A stretch of 64,000 nucleotides of DNA from NCBI GenBank assembly GCA_047602125.1, contig JASGIB010000001.1:1054001-1118000 (forward strand), given 5' to 3'. The notes beneath the pieces are model-generated. The model did no database searches. It was not told the origin of the DNA and saw only the letters and a program-made list of their open reading frames with translations. This DNA comes from Pseudoluteimonas sp047602125. GTDB taxonomy: Bacteria; Pseudomonadota; Gammaproteobacteria; Xanthomonadales; Xanthomonadaceae. The position numbers were made by a program, and so were the translations under genes. Positions 18,515-25,948 of the stretch are shown in pieces (the first letter of the stretch is position 1; each line of letters begins with the position of its first letter).

Positions 18515-19512
18515 GCGCGCAACCGATCACGCCGGCTCCAATCACGCTCATCGAAGCGATCACGCAAGCGCTGGCTTACGAGATGAAACACGACGACGCG
18601 GTTGTCGTGCTCGGCGAGGATGTCGGCGTCAACGGCGGCGTGTTCCGCGCCACCGCCGGCCTGCAGCAGGTTTTCGGCGACCAGCGCGTGCTCGACACGC
18701 CGCTGGACGAAACCACGATTGCCGGTTTGACCGTCGGCATGGCCTCGCAGGGCATGAAGCCGGTGGCCGAAGCGCAGTTCGACGGCTTCATGTATCCGAT
18801 GGTGGATTTCATCGTCTGCCACGCCGCGCGCATGCGCTATCGCACCCGCGGCCGCCTGCACTGCCCGATGGTGCTGCGCGTGCCGTGGGGCGGCGGCATC
18901 CGCGCGCCGGAACACCATTCCGAAGCCAACGAGGCGATCTTCACCAACGTGCCCGGCCTGCGCGTGGTGATGCCGTCTTCGCCGCAACGCGCCTACGGCC
19001 TGCTGCTCGCCGCGATCCGCGATCCGGATCCGGTGATCTACATGGAACCCAAGCGCATCTACCGGCAATACAAGGAACTGGTGCCGGACGATGGCGAAGC
19101 GCTGCCGCTGGACGTGTGCTACGTGCTGCGCGACGGCTCCGACGTGACCCTGGTGACCTGGGGCGCGCAGGTCAAGGAAACGCTGGAAGCCGCGGACAAA
19201 CTCGCAAGCGAAGGCATCAGCGCCGAAGTCATCGACGTCGCCACGCTCAAGCCGCTGGACTTCCCGACCATCGCCGAATCGGTGGCCAAGACCGGGCGCT
19301 GCGTGATCGTGCACGAAGCGGCGAAGACCGCCGGCTTCGGCGCCGAAGTCGCCGCGCGCGTCGCCGAGGAATGCCTGTTCGATCTGCTCGCGCCGGTCGA
19401 GCGCGTCACCGGCTACGACACCCACATCCCGCTGTTCCGCCTCGAAATGAAATACCTGCCGAGCGTGGACAAGATCGTCGCCGCCGCCAGGCGCGCGATG
19501 GCGCATTCGTAG
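18511..19512 (+). CDS. pdhB: 2-oxoacid (pyruvate) dehydrogenase E1 component, beta subunit
   Basis: 333-residue partner of the alpha subunit that contributes the ThDP-activating glutamate and binds the E2 core. Motifs are VVVLGEDVGVNGGVFRAT, DTPLDETTIAGLTVGMA, VLRVPWGGGIRAPEHHSE, GLRVVMPSSPQRAYGLLL and the C-terminal transketolase-like VIDVATLKPLD. ATG at 18511 overlaps the alpha stop (ATGA). The TAG stop is the conserved TAG of a GTAGGGTGGGC repeat that follows. Confidence 0.93.
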   Translation: MSAQPITPAPITLIEAITQALAYEMKHDDAVVVLGEDVGVNGGVFRATAGLQQVFGDQRVLDTPLDETTIAGLTVGMASQGMKPVAEAQFDGFMYPMVDFIVCHAARMRYRTRGRLHCPMVLRVPWGGGIRAPEHHSEANEAIFTNVPGLRVVMPSSPQRAYGLLLAAIRDPDPVIYMEPKRIYRQYKELVPDDGEALPLDVCYVLRDGSDVTLVTWGAQVKETLEAADKLASEGISAEVIDVATLKPLDFPTIAESVAKTGRCVIVHEAAKTAGFGAEVAARVAEECLFDLLAPVERVTGYDTHIPLFRLEMKYLPSVDKIVAAARRAMAHS

Positions 19513-19575
19513 GGTGGGCCCTGGCCCACCTTTCCTCCGAACATCAATGCGATGGTGGGCTTGAGCCCACCTACG
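19508..19575. repeat. GTAGGGTGGGC-family inverted repeat between E1 beta and E2
   Basis: Outer ends CGTAGGGTGGGC and GCCCACCTACG face each other. Each half holds a hairpin: GGTGGGCCCTGGCCCACC (about 19513-19530) and GGTGGGCTTGAGCCCACC (about 19554-19571). The left end provides the E1 beta stop codon. The right half ends 11 bp before the E2 start. Confidence 0.88.
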
Positions 19576-19586
19576 GAAGAGCCGAC

Positions 19587-20963
19587 ATGACCAAACAATT
19601 CCTCCTCCCCGACCTCGGCGAAGGCCTGCCGGACGCGACCATCGTCGAGTGGTACGTCAAGGTCGGCGATGTCATCAAACTCGACGAGAACCTCGTTTCG
19701 ATGGAAACCGCGAAGGCGGTGGTCGACGTGCCTTCGCCGGTGAGCGGCAAGGTGCTCAAGCTCGCCGGCAACGCCGGCGACATCATCGTCACCGGCACCA
19801 TGCTCGCGGAATTCGAAGTCGATCCGTCGCTGCCGCAACGCGCGGAAGGCCAGGACACCGGCCACCACCACGGCTCTGCTTCTCCTTCTCCCCCGCCCGC
19901 GGGGGAGAAGGTGCCGAAGGCGGATGAGGGGGAAAAGCAGCCCGAAGACGCCGGCACCGTCGTCGGCGCGATGCAGGTCGGCAACGCGGTGGTGAGCGAA
20001 GCCGCGGTCGCGGTCGGCGGAGTGAAAGCCGTTCCTGCGGTGCGCGCGATGGCGCGCAAGCTCGGCGTCGACATCGCGCGCGTGCGCGCGTCCGGCCCCG
20101 ATGGCACCGTGACCATGCAGGATGTGAAGCAGGCTGCGGCGGATGGTTCGGCGAAGATCGGCGCCGCGAGCCCCAACCCTCCCCCGCATGCGGGGGAGGG
20201 CGGCGAGCGCGCAGCGCGAGCGGGAGGGGGCAATGATGTTCCCCCGCAATCGGGTGGAGGCACTCGCAGCACCCTCTCCCAATCCGGCAAGCCGATGCGC
20301 ACGCAGCCGCCGGGCGTGGCCGCCACCGGCCAACCGGAACAACTCAAGGGCGTGCGCCGCAACATGGCGCGGGTCATGGCCGATGCGCATGCGCAGGTCG
20401 TGCCGACCACGCTGGTCGACGATGCCGACCTGCACGCATGGCTCGGCAAGCAGGACATCACTGCGCGCCTCGTCCGCGCGATCGTGGTCGCATGCAAGAC
20501 CGTGCCCGCGCTCAACGCATGGTTCGACGGCGCCAACCTCACCCGCACCCAGCATCCGCACGTCGACCTCGGCATCGCCGTGGACACCGACGACGGCCTG
20601 TTCGTGCCGGCGCTGCGCAATGCCGACATGCTCGACGCCAACGGCGTGCGCGCCGCGATCAAGCGCCTGCGCGCGCAGGTCGAGGATCGTTCGATCCCGT
20701 CGTCGGAACTCTCCGGCTACACGATTTCGCTGTCGAACTTCGGCATGTTCGCCGGCCGCTACGCGACGCCGGTGGTGGTGCCGCCGTGCGTGGCCATCGT
20801 CGGCGCCGGCAAGCTCGGCCACGACGTGGTCGCGGTGATGGGCGGCATCGAGGTGCACCGGCGCATGCCGATCTCGCTCACCTTCGACCATCGCGCCTGC
20901 ACCGGCGGCGAAGCCGCACGCTTCCTCGCCGCGCTGCTCGGCGATCTCGCGCAGCCCATGTAG
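19587..20963 (+). CDS. pdhC: Dihydrolipoyllysine acyltransferase (E2) of the 2-oxoacid dehydrogenase
   Basis: 458 residues. Lipoyl domain at about 1-80 with lipoyl Lys43 in VSMETAKAVVDVP, peripheral subunit-binding domain at about 144-181 (VPAVRAMARKLGVDIARV, TMQDVKQ), and catalytic acyltransferase domain from about 245 (LKGVRRNMARVMADAHAQVV). Both linkers contain peptides translated from CCCTCTCCC-type palindromic repeats (about residues 98-115 and 191-212). The catalytic motif reads DHRACTGG (His435) where E2 enzymes usually have DHRxxDG, so Thr439 replaces Asp. The TAG stop belongs to a TAGGAGCG repeat. No E3 gene follows. Confidence 0.92.
   Translation: MTKQFLLPDLGEGLPDATIVEWYVKVGDVIKLDENLVSMETAKAVVDVPSPVSGKVLKLAGNAGDIIVTGTMLAEFEVDPSLPQRAEGQDTGHHHGSASPSPPPAGEKVPKADEGEKQPEDAGTVVGAMQVGNAVVSEAAVAVGGVKAVPAVRAMARKLGVDIARVRASGPDGTVTMQDVKQAAADGSAKIGAASPNPPPHAGEGGERAARAGGGNDVPPQSGGGTRSTLSQSGKPMRTQPPGVAATGQPEQLKGVRRNMARVMADAHAQVVPTTLVDDADLHAWLGKQDITARLVRAIVVACKTVPALNAWFDGANLTRTQHPHVDLGIAVDTDDGLFVPALRNADMLDANGVRAAIKRLRAQVEDRSIPSSELSGYTISLSNFGMFAGRYATPVVVPPCVAIVGAGKLGHDVVAVMGGIEVHRRMPISLTFDHRACTGGEAARFLAALLGDLAQPM
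19885..19932 (+). repeat. CCCTCTCCC-type repeat inside the E2 gene, linker 1
   Basis: A perfect stem CTTCTCCCCCGC/GCGGGGGAGAAG (19885-19896 with 19899-19910) is followed by GTGCCGAAGGCGGATGAGGG, the tail of the DUF559-flanking family. It stays in frame and encodes a Pro/Gly/Lys/Glu-rich stretch between the lipoyl and subunit-binding domains. Confidence 0.85.
20177..20232 (+). repeat. CCCTCCCCC-type palindromic repeat inside the E2 gene, linker 2
   Basis: A perfect 24-bp palindrome (20177-20200), CCCTCCCCCGCA/TGCGGGGGAGGG, is followed by CGGCGAGCGCGCAGCGCGAG and CGGGAGGGGG. It lies in the linker between the subunit-binding and catalytic domains and is translated as a Pro/Gly/Ala/Arg-rich stretch without breaking the frame. 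Confidence 0.82.
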
Positions 20964-21020
20964 GAGCGCACCTGGGCGCGACCGCTTTTCGCACGGGTCG
21001 CGCTCGAGAGCGCTCCTACG
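20959..21020. repeat. TAGGAGCG-family inverted repeat pair
   Basis: Half-unit TGTAGGAGCGCACCTGGGCG (from 20959) and inverted half GGTCGCGCTCGAGAGCGCTC (from 20996) ending CTACG. The outer 9 to 10 bp match perfectly and the inner parts differ. It begins inside the E2 stop codon and ends 12 bp before the VOC gene start, filling the whole gap. Confidence 0.88.
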
Positions 21021-21031
21021 GAAATGAAATC

Positions 21032-21418
21032 ATGCCCCACCGCAGCCGCCTCGCCGGTTTCATCATCGACTGCAACGTCGAGAACCTCGACGCCGCGGCG
21101 GACTTCTGGTCGCAGGCCTTGGGCTGCAGCGTCGCCGACCGCGATGCCGGCGACGACACCGCCGAATACCAGCAACTTGGCGACACGCCGGGCGACCTGC
21201 ACATCGAGGTGCAGAAGGTCAGCCATCCCTCGCGCGTGCATCTCGACATCGAATCCGACGATGTCGATGCGGAAGCGGATCGCCTCGAAAAACTCGGCGC
21301 GAAGAAGATCGCCTTCGTGAAGCGCTGGTGGCTGATGGAAGCCCCGACCGGCCAGCGTTTCTGCGTGGTGCGGATGAAGCATCCGGAACGCGGTGAGGCA
21401 CCGAAAATCTGGCCCTGA
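21032..21418 (+). CDS. VOC (glyoxalase/bleomycin-resistance) superfamily protein
   Basis: A 128-residue single-module vicinal-oxygen-chelate protein. It opens SRLAGFIIDCNVENLDAAADFW and contains HIEVQKVSHPSRVHLDIESD, the typical beta-alpha-beta-beta-beta layout, and ends with MEAPTGQRFCVV, where the family has its last metal ligand region. Not specific enough to name a substrate. ATG at 21032 follows the repeat; it may share the dehydrogenase transcript. Confidence 0.82.
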   Translation: MPHRSRLAGFIIDCNVENLDAAADFWSQALGCSVADRDAGDDTAEYQQLGDTPGDLHIEVQKVSHPSRVHLDIESDDVDAEADRLEKLGAKKIAFVKRWWLMEAPTGQRFCVVRMKHPERGEAPKIWP

Positions 21419-21420
21419 TT

Positions 21421-21506
21421 TTGTAGGAGCGCCCTTCAGGGCGCGATTGCCTTTCGTGCACGGATCGGTCGCGCCCTGAAGGGCGCTCCTACGGGCGCTC
21501 CTACAA
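21421..21506. repeat. TAGGAGCG-family inverted repeat cluster
   Basis: TTGTAGGAGCGCCCTTCAGG (from 21421) is mirrored by CCTGAAGGGCGCTCCTAC (to 21492), with an extra half-unit GGGCGCTCCTACAAA directly after. The inner hairpin GCGCCCTTCAGGGCGC is perfect in both halves. It fills the gap between convergent genes and provides the TAG stop of the minus-strand gene at 21501. Confidence 0.9.
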
Positions 21507-21815
21507 ACGTGCGATGAACAACCTCCGCCGCAGGAAAACCGCCGCGAGCAGCACCGCGAGGAACACGCCGTAACCGACCGAAGTCGCGAGGATCTGCGGC
21601 CACAGATGGCCGAAACTGCGGTCGGCGATACCGAAGCTCCAGTGCAGGCTGGCGAAACACGCGGCGAACGCGAGCAGCAACGCCAACGCATCGAAGCCGC
21701 GACGACGCGCATTGCGCGGCTGGCGCGGATACAGCCAGAACAGCACCGACAGGATCAGGAACCACGGCGCGAACAGCAGCAGCGCCAGGGTCGGCATCCC
21801 GGCGACATCGCTCAC
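21501..21815 (-). CDS. Small hypothetical membrane protein
   Basis: 104 residues with three hydrophobic segments (about 10-28, 43-62 and 74-96) and a basic C terminus. Downstream of trpS on the same strand, with its ATG overlapping the trpS stop by 4 bp, so translation is coupled. The TAG stop lies in a TAGGAGCG repeat, which may have truncated or redefined the C terminus (RRRLFIARL). No family recognised. Confidence 0.7.
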   Translation of the reverse strand: MSDVAGMPTLALLLFAPWFLILSVLFWLYPRQPRNARRRGFDALALLLAFAACFASLHWSFGIADRSFGHLWPQILATSVGYGVFLAVLLAAVFLRRRLFIARL

Positions 21816-23116
21816 GATTTGCTTGCCTCGTGTTCGATCATCGCCTCGATCGCGGCGCGGACATCGCCCACGGATACGCCTTCGCCGAGCACGACGTCCG
21901 CCGCACCGGCATCGAACGCGCCCTGTTTGATCGCGGCGATGCGCTGGCCGGCATCGCGCGGCGAATCGAAGCCCGCGCTCTGCAACAGCAGGCGTTCGCC
22001 CTGCATCAGCTTGAAATGGAACTTGCCGTCGGCTTCGCGGTATTGCTTGAACACCGGCAGCACCGCGTCCTTCCTCGCCGCAGGTTTCGCTTCGGCGACG
22101 ACCACCTTCGACAGGTCGCGCAGGCCGACCGCTTCGCGCAGCGCGGCGATGGACGGCGTCGCATATCGGCTGCGCAGGCGCGCGGCGCCATCGCGCAGCA
22201 ACGATTCGATATCGCCGGGTTTCGCCATCAAGTCTTCATACCTGTCGCGCAACGGCGCGACTTCCGCATCGATGCGCTCGAACAGTTTCGCCTTGGCGTC
22301 GCCCCAGCCGATGCCGCTGGCGAAATCGCGCGCGAACGCATCCGTTTCTTCCTTCGATGCGAAGGCCTGGTAGAGCTGGAACAGCGCGGAGCCTTCGGTG
22401 TCCTTGGCCTCGCCCGGTGCGCGCGAATCGGTGACGATGCCGGCGATCAGCTTCTTCAGCTCGGCGCGCGGCGCGAACAGCGGAATCGTGTTGTCGTAGC
22501 TCTTCGACATCTTGCGGCCATCGAGCCCGGGCAGCGTCGCCACCTGTTCCTCGACCGCGGCTTCGGGCAGAACGAAGTGTTCGCCATACAGATGGTTGAA
22601 GCGCTGGCCGAAATCGCGCGCCATCTCGATGTGCTGCACCTGGTCGCGGCCCACCGGCACCTTGTGCGCGTTGAACAGCAGGATGTCCGCGGCCATCAGC
22701 ACCGGGTACATGAACAATCCGGCGGTGATGCCGGCATCGTCGTCGAGGTTCTCCGCGCGATTGCGATCCACCGCCGCCTTGTAGGCGTGCGCGCGGTTGA
22801 GCAGGCCCTTGCCGGCGACGCAGGTCAGCAGCCAGGTGAGTTCGGGAATCTCGGGAATGTCGCTCTGCCGATAGAACCAGACCCTGGATGGATCCAGCCC
22901 GCAGGCCAGCCACGCCGCGGCGATTTCCAGCGTGCTGCGCTGCACGCGCGCGGGTTCGGACACCTTCACCAGCGCGTGGTAGTCGGCGAGGAAGTAGAAG
23001 CTCTCCGCATCGGGCGCGCGCGAGGCGGCGATCGCCGGGCGGATCGCGCCGACGTAATTGCCCAGGTGCGGCGTGCCCGAGGTGGTGATGCCGGTAAGGA
23101 CGCGGGTTTTGCTCAT
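21812..23116 (-). CDS. trpS: Tryptophanyl-tRNA synthetase, long form
   Basis: Class I synthetase charging tRNA-Trp. The 434 residues include the HIGH-type motif GTPHLGNYVGAIRP near the N terminus and the KMSKS motif GRKMSKSYDN around residue 200. The C-terminal 100 residues (VFKQYREADGKFHFKLM, AGQRIAAIKQGA) form the extra domain of the longer xanthomonad-type enzyme. ATG at 23116 is used in preference to a GTG two codons upstream. Confidence 0.96.
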   Translation of the reverse strand: MSKTRVLTGITTSGTPHLGNYVGAIRPAIAASRAPDAESFYFLADYHALVKVSEPARVQRSTLEIAAAWLACGLDPSRVWFYRQSDIPEIPELTWLLTCVAGKGLLNRAHAYKAAVDRNRAENLDDDAGITAGLFMYPVLMAADILLFNAHKVPVGRDQVQHIEMARDFGQRFNHLYGEHFVLPEAAVEEQVATLPGLDGRKMSKSYDNTIPLFAPRAELKKLIAGIVTDSRAPGEAKDTEGSALFQLYQAFASKEETDAFARDFASGIGWGDAKAKLFERIDAEVAPLRDRYEDLMAKPGDIESLLRDGAARLRSRYATPSIAALREAVGLRDLSKVVVAEAKPAARKDAVLPVFKQYREADGKFHFKLMQGERLLLQSAGFDSPRDAGQRIAAIKQGAFDAGAADVVLGEGVSVGDVRAAIEAMIEHEASKS

Positions 23117-23198
23117 GCCCACAGTTTACCCGCGCGACCGGCCAACCCCGTTCCGCGGGATGGCGCGTTGACAGTCCTGCCACCGAGGAGAACCCGCC

Positions 23199-24002
23199 AT
23201 GCCGCGCATCCCGACCCTGCTCGTCCTCGCCGCGCTGGCGACCAGCGCCTGCAGCCCGCTCGACGCCCGCCCGCTGGTCGACATCGACGTCATCGACCGC
23301 GACACCGGCCAATGGCTGCCGGAAACGCGCGCGCGCGGACAGGACTGGATCCCCGGCGATCCCGGCCATCGCTATTCCGTGCGCCTCACCAACACCACCG
23401 GCGAACGCGTGCTGGTGGTGCTGTCGGTCGATGGCGTGAACGCGGTGAGCGGCGAAACCGCATCGCCCGCGCAAGCCGGCTACGTGCTGGCGCCGTGGCA
23501 GAGCACCGAGATCGCCGGCTGGCGCAAGTCGCTCGACGACGTCGCCCAGTTCTACTTCACCGACCTGCCCGACAGCTACGCCGCGCGCACCGGGCGACCC
23601 GACAACGTCGGCGTGATCGGCATCGCCGTGTTCCGCGAGCGCCCGCGCCCCGTCGTGTACCCGATGCCGGCGCCCCCGATCGCGAACGAGCGGCGCGCGA
23701 TGGACAAGGCCGCGGCGCCCTCCGCCGCGCGCGAAGCCTCGGCCGCCGCCGACAGCGCGTACGGCGCGATGCAGCCGCAACGCATCGGCACCGGCCATGG
23801 CGCACGCGAATGGTCGCCGGTCGGGCAGACCACGTTCGAACGCGCGTCCTCGCGGCCCGCGCAACTCACGCAACTGCGCTACGACGACCGCGATGCGCTG
23901 GCCGCGATGGGCATCCTGCCTCGCCACGAATGGCGTTACGCGAACGGCGATGCGCCGCGCGCGTTCCCCGAAGGCTTCGTCGCCGATCCGCCGAACTGGT
24001 GA
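23199..24002 (+). CDS. Conserved hypothetical lipoprotein
   Basis: 267 residues; the signal peptide has the lipobox TSAC (Cys18). The central part (GDPGHRYSVRLTNTTGERVL, VLAPWQSTEIAGWRKS, VGVIGIAVFRERPRP) looks like a beta-sandwich module. The C-terminal part has TGHGAREWSPV and ends PEGFVADPPNW. A good ribosome site (GAGGAG) precedes ATG 23199. Probably envelope-located; function unknown. Confidence 0.75.
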   Translation: MPRIPTLLVLAALATSACSPLDARPLVDIDVIDRDTGQWLPETRARGQDWIPGDPGHRYSVRLTNTTGERVLVVLSVDGVNAVSGETASPAQAGYVLAPWQSTEIAGWRKSLDDVAQFYFTDLPDSYAARTGRPDNVGVIGIAVFRERPRPVVYPMPAPPIANERRAMDKAAAPSAAREASAAADSAYGAMQPQRIGTGHGAREWSPVGQTTFERASSRPAQLTQLRYDDRDALAAMGILPRHEWRYANGDAPRAFPEGFVADPPNW

Positions 24003-24029
24003 TGCGGCGCTGTGCCGCCGTCCGCCATG

Positions 24030-24063
24030 CGAAGGGCCGGCGATCGCCGGCCCTTCGTTCTTT
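24030..24063 (+). terminator. Hairpin terminator between converging genes
   Basis: A perfect 28-bp palindrome (24030-24057), CGAAGGGCCGGCGA and its mirror, is followed by TTCTTTC. It separates the plus-strand lipoprotein gene from the minus-strand CsbD gene and may serve the plus strand. Confidence 0.7.
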
Positions 24064-24119
24064 CGGTCGTACCGCCCTTCCTCGTCCGGAAGCGGGCGGA
24101 TGCGCCTGCGAACCCCGGA

Positions 24120-24320
24120 TCAGTTGAGGTTCTTCTGGAATTCGTCCACTTCGCGCTGCGCGCGATCGCGATCCCAGCCGTATTGTTCCTGCAGCTTGCC
24201 GGCGAGGTACTGGCTGTCGCCCTGCTGCACGTCGAAAACGTCGTCGGTCAACTTGCCCCATTTCTGCTGGGCCTGGCCCTTCAGCTGGGCCCACTTGCCG
24301 GCGATGATGTCCTTGTTCAT
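24120..24320 (-). CDS. CsbD-family general stress protein
   Basis: A 66-residue hydrophilic protein. MNKDIIAGKWAQLKGQAQQK at the start and GDSQYLAGKLQEQYGWDRD later are the CsbD hallmarks. CsbD proteins accumulate under general or osmotic stress; their mechanism is unknown. It is one of several very small stress-type genes in the window (also 24529, 60455, 60822 and 61296). Confidence 0.93.
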   Translation of the reverse strand: MNKDIIAGKWAQLKGQAQQKWGKLTDDVFDVQQGDSQYLAGKLQEQYGWDRDRAQREVDEFQKNLN

Positions 24321-24455
24321 GTACGACTCCACTTCTGCGCGGCGGGGGGTGCCGCACGCACAGCTTCGCGCAATGCACCTTCGGATACGGTCAAGGTTTC
24401 GTTGTCGCAGCGGCGTGCAATCGCTGCACATCGCTGAACGCGTTCGCATCGCGCG

Positions 24456-24489
24456 CAAAAAAGGTGGGCCGGCTCGCGCCGGCCCACCT
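24456..24489 (-). terminator. Rho-independent terminator of the entericidin-like gene
   Basis: Read on the minus strand, AGGTGGGCCGGC/GCCGGCCCACCT with a 4-nt loop is followed by six T. It lies 40 bp after the stop of the gene at 24529. Confidence 0.9.
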
Positions 24490-24528
24490 GCCCGCCGAAA
24501 TCCGTTCGGCGAAACGTCGCAACCGCGA

Positions 24529-24681
24529 TCAGCAGTGGCCGTCCTTGCAGTCCTCGGCCTTCTGTTCGACCTTTTCACCGACCTTCTGCACGTCCTTGCC
24601 GGCGCCGGCCATGGTGTTGCACGCGGTCAGCGTGCCGAGCGAGAAACAGGCAAGCAACGTCAGGGCGATCAGGCGCTTCAT
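24529..24681 (-). CDS. Entericidin A/B-family small lipoprotein
   Basis: 50 residues. MKRLIALTLLACFSLGTLTA is a lipoprotein signal with the lipobox LTAC. The mature part NTMAGAGKDVQKVGEKVEQK followed by an Asp/Cys/Lys-rich tail matches entericidin-type peptides, which in E. coli form an envelope toxin/antidote pair under stress. Only one member is present, so toxin or antidote identity cannot be assigned. Followed by a strong terminator. Confidence 0.88.
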   Translation of the reverse strand: MKRLIALTLLACFSLGTLTACNTMAGAGKDVQKVGEKVEQKAEDCKDGHC

Positions 24682-24832
24682 GGGAATCCTCGTTCGCGTT
24701 GGAAGGGTGTGGCGGCCGGTGCGATGCGCAGCGAGGCCGCCCGCGACCATGGGAACCGGCGCGGCGTGAAACGCGCGTGGATTCGAGGGCCTGAACGCCA
24801 ACCGCGACTGAACGCGCGGTCGCTGGCGCGCG

Positions 24833-25753
24833 CTAATCGCGCATCAGCGTGGATTTGCCGAACAGGCTTTCCACCAGGTCAACCGCAAGCTCGGCGGTGC
24901 CATTGCGGTGGTCGAGCGCGGGGTTGAGCTCGACGATGTCGAGCGAACCCATGCGCCCGCTGTCGGCGATCATCTCCATCACCAGCTGCGCTTCGCGGTA
25001 GTTCGGGCCGCCGGGCACGGTGGTGCCGACGCCGGGCGCGATCGAGGGATCGAGGAAATCGACGTCGAAGCTGACGTGGATGTGCGTGTCCGCGTCGACG
25101 CCCTGCAACGCCTGCTCCATCGTGCGCCTCATGCCGGCTTCGTCGATGTAGCGCATGTCGTAGACGTTGAGGCGGTGTTCCTTGACCAGCCGCTTCTCGC
25201 CTTCGTCGACCGAACGGATGCCGATCTGGCGCACCTGCGCGGGCGAGATCGCCGGCGCGCTTCCACCCAATGTCGTCAAGACTTCCGGGCCGATGCCGCA
25301 CAGGCAGGCGACCGGCATGCCATGGATGTTGCCCGAGGGCGTGACCTCGTGGGTGTTGAAGTCGGCGTGCGCGTCCAGCCAGAGCACGCGCAGGTTCTTG
25401 CCGGTCTCGCGGCAATGGCGCGCGACCGCGGTGATCGTGCCGATGCCGAGGCAATGGTCGCCGCCGAGCATGATCGGCAGCCGCCCCTGCCGCAGCTCGG
25501 CAAGCACGGCGTCCATGGTCGCGCGGTTCCAGGCCACCACCTCGTCGAGGTGGCGATAGCCGTCCCTGGGCGGCAGCCACGGGTTGTTCGGGCCGGAAAG
25601 GTTGCCGCGGTCGGCCACGTCGATGCCGCGCGCGGCCAGGGCCTCGCCGAGGCCGGCCAGGCGCAGGGCCTCGGGCCCCATGCGCGCGCCACGGTCGCCG
25701 GCACCGATGTCGGTGGGGACGCCGATGAGGGAAACCGGCGGGTAGCTGCGCAT
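24833..25753 (-). CDS. rocF: Arginase
   Basis: Hydrolyses arginine to ornithine and urea with a binuclear Mn site. The 306 residues carry all family motifs: MLGGDHCLGIGT, LWLDAHADFNTHE, SGNIHGMPVA and SFDVDFLDPSIAPGVGT, with the His/Asp metal ligands intact. ATG at 25753 follows GGAG with 7-nt spacing, so the in-frame ATG 27 nt earlier is not used. Separate promoter likely; the tRNA-Thr gene ends 15 bp upstream on the same strand. Confidence 0.96.
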   Translation of the reverse strand: MRSYPPVSLIGVPTDIGAGDRGARMGPEALRLAGLGEALAARGIDVADRGNLSGPNNPWLPPRDGYRHLDEVVAWNRATMDAVLAELRQGRLPIMLGGDHCLGIGTITAVARHCRETGKNLRVLWLDAHADFNTHEVTPSGNIHGMPVACLCGIGPEVLTTLGGSAPAISPAQVRQIGIRSVDEGEKRLVKEHRLNVYDMRYIDEAGMRRTMEQALQGVDADTHIHVSFDVDFLDPSIAPGVGTTVPGGPNYREAQLVMEMIADSGRMGSLDIVELNPALDHRNGTAELAVDLVESLFGKSTLMRD

Positions 25754-25768
25754 GGGAAGGCTCCGGAG

Positions 25769-25844
25769 TGGTGCCGGCACCCGGATTCGAACTGGGGACC
25801 TACCGCTTACAAGGCGGTTGCTCTACCAACTGAGCTATGCCGGC
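25769..25844 (-). tRNA. tRNA-Thr (anticodon UGU)
   Basis: 76 nt with encoded CCA. The acceptor stem GCCGGCA pairs with TGCCGGC, the D arm is AGCTCAGTTGGTAGAGC, the anticodon stem-loop is CCGCC-TTGTAAG-CGG with TGT at the anticodon, and the T arm contains GTTCGAATC. All four stems pair. Confidence 0.96.
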
Positions 25845-25910
25845 GTAGCCCGCATTCTAGCCAGTCGGCCGGATTAGCCCCGGCCCCAATTCCGATCCGA
25901 CGAATGGGGA

Positions 25911-25948
25911 TTGACATCACGTTTAATTCCTATGAATCATATATGAAT
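25911..25948 (+). promoter_or_regulatory. AT-rich promoter/operator of the Rrf2-led sulfate locus
   Basis: A consensus -35 box TTGACA (25911-25916) precedes the AT-rich TTTAATTCCTATGAATCATA. The heptamer TATGAAT occurs at 25931 and 25942, exactly 11 bp apart, suggesting a protein site on one helix face. The -10 box is not clear. No Shine-Dalgarno precedes ATG 25947, so the message may be leaderless or very short-leadered. Confidence 0.55.
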
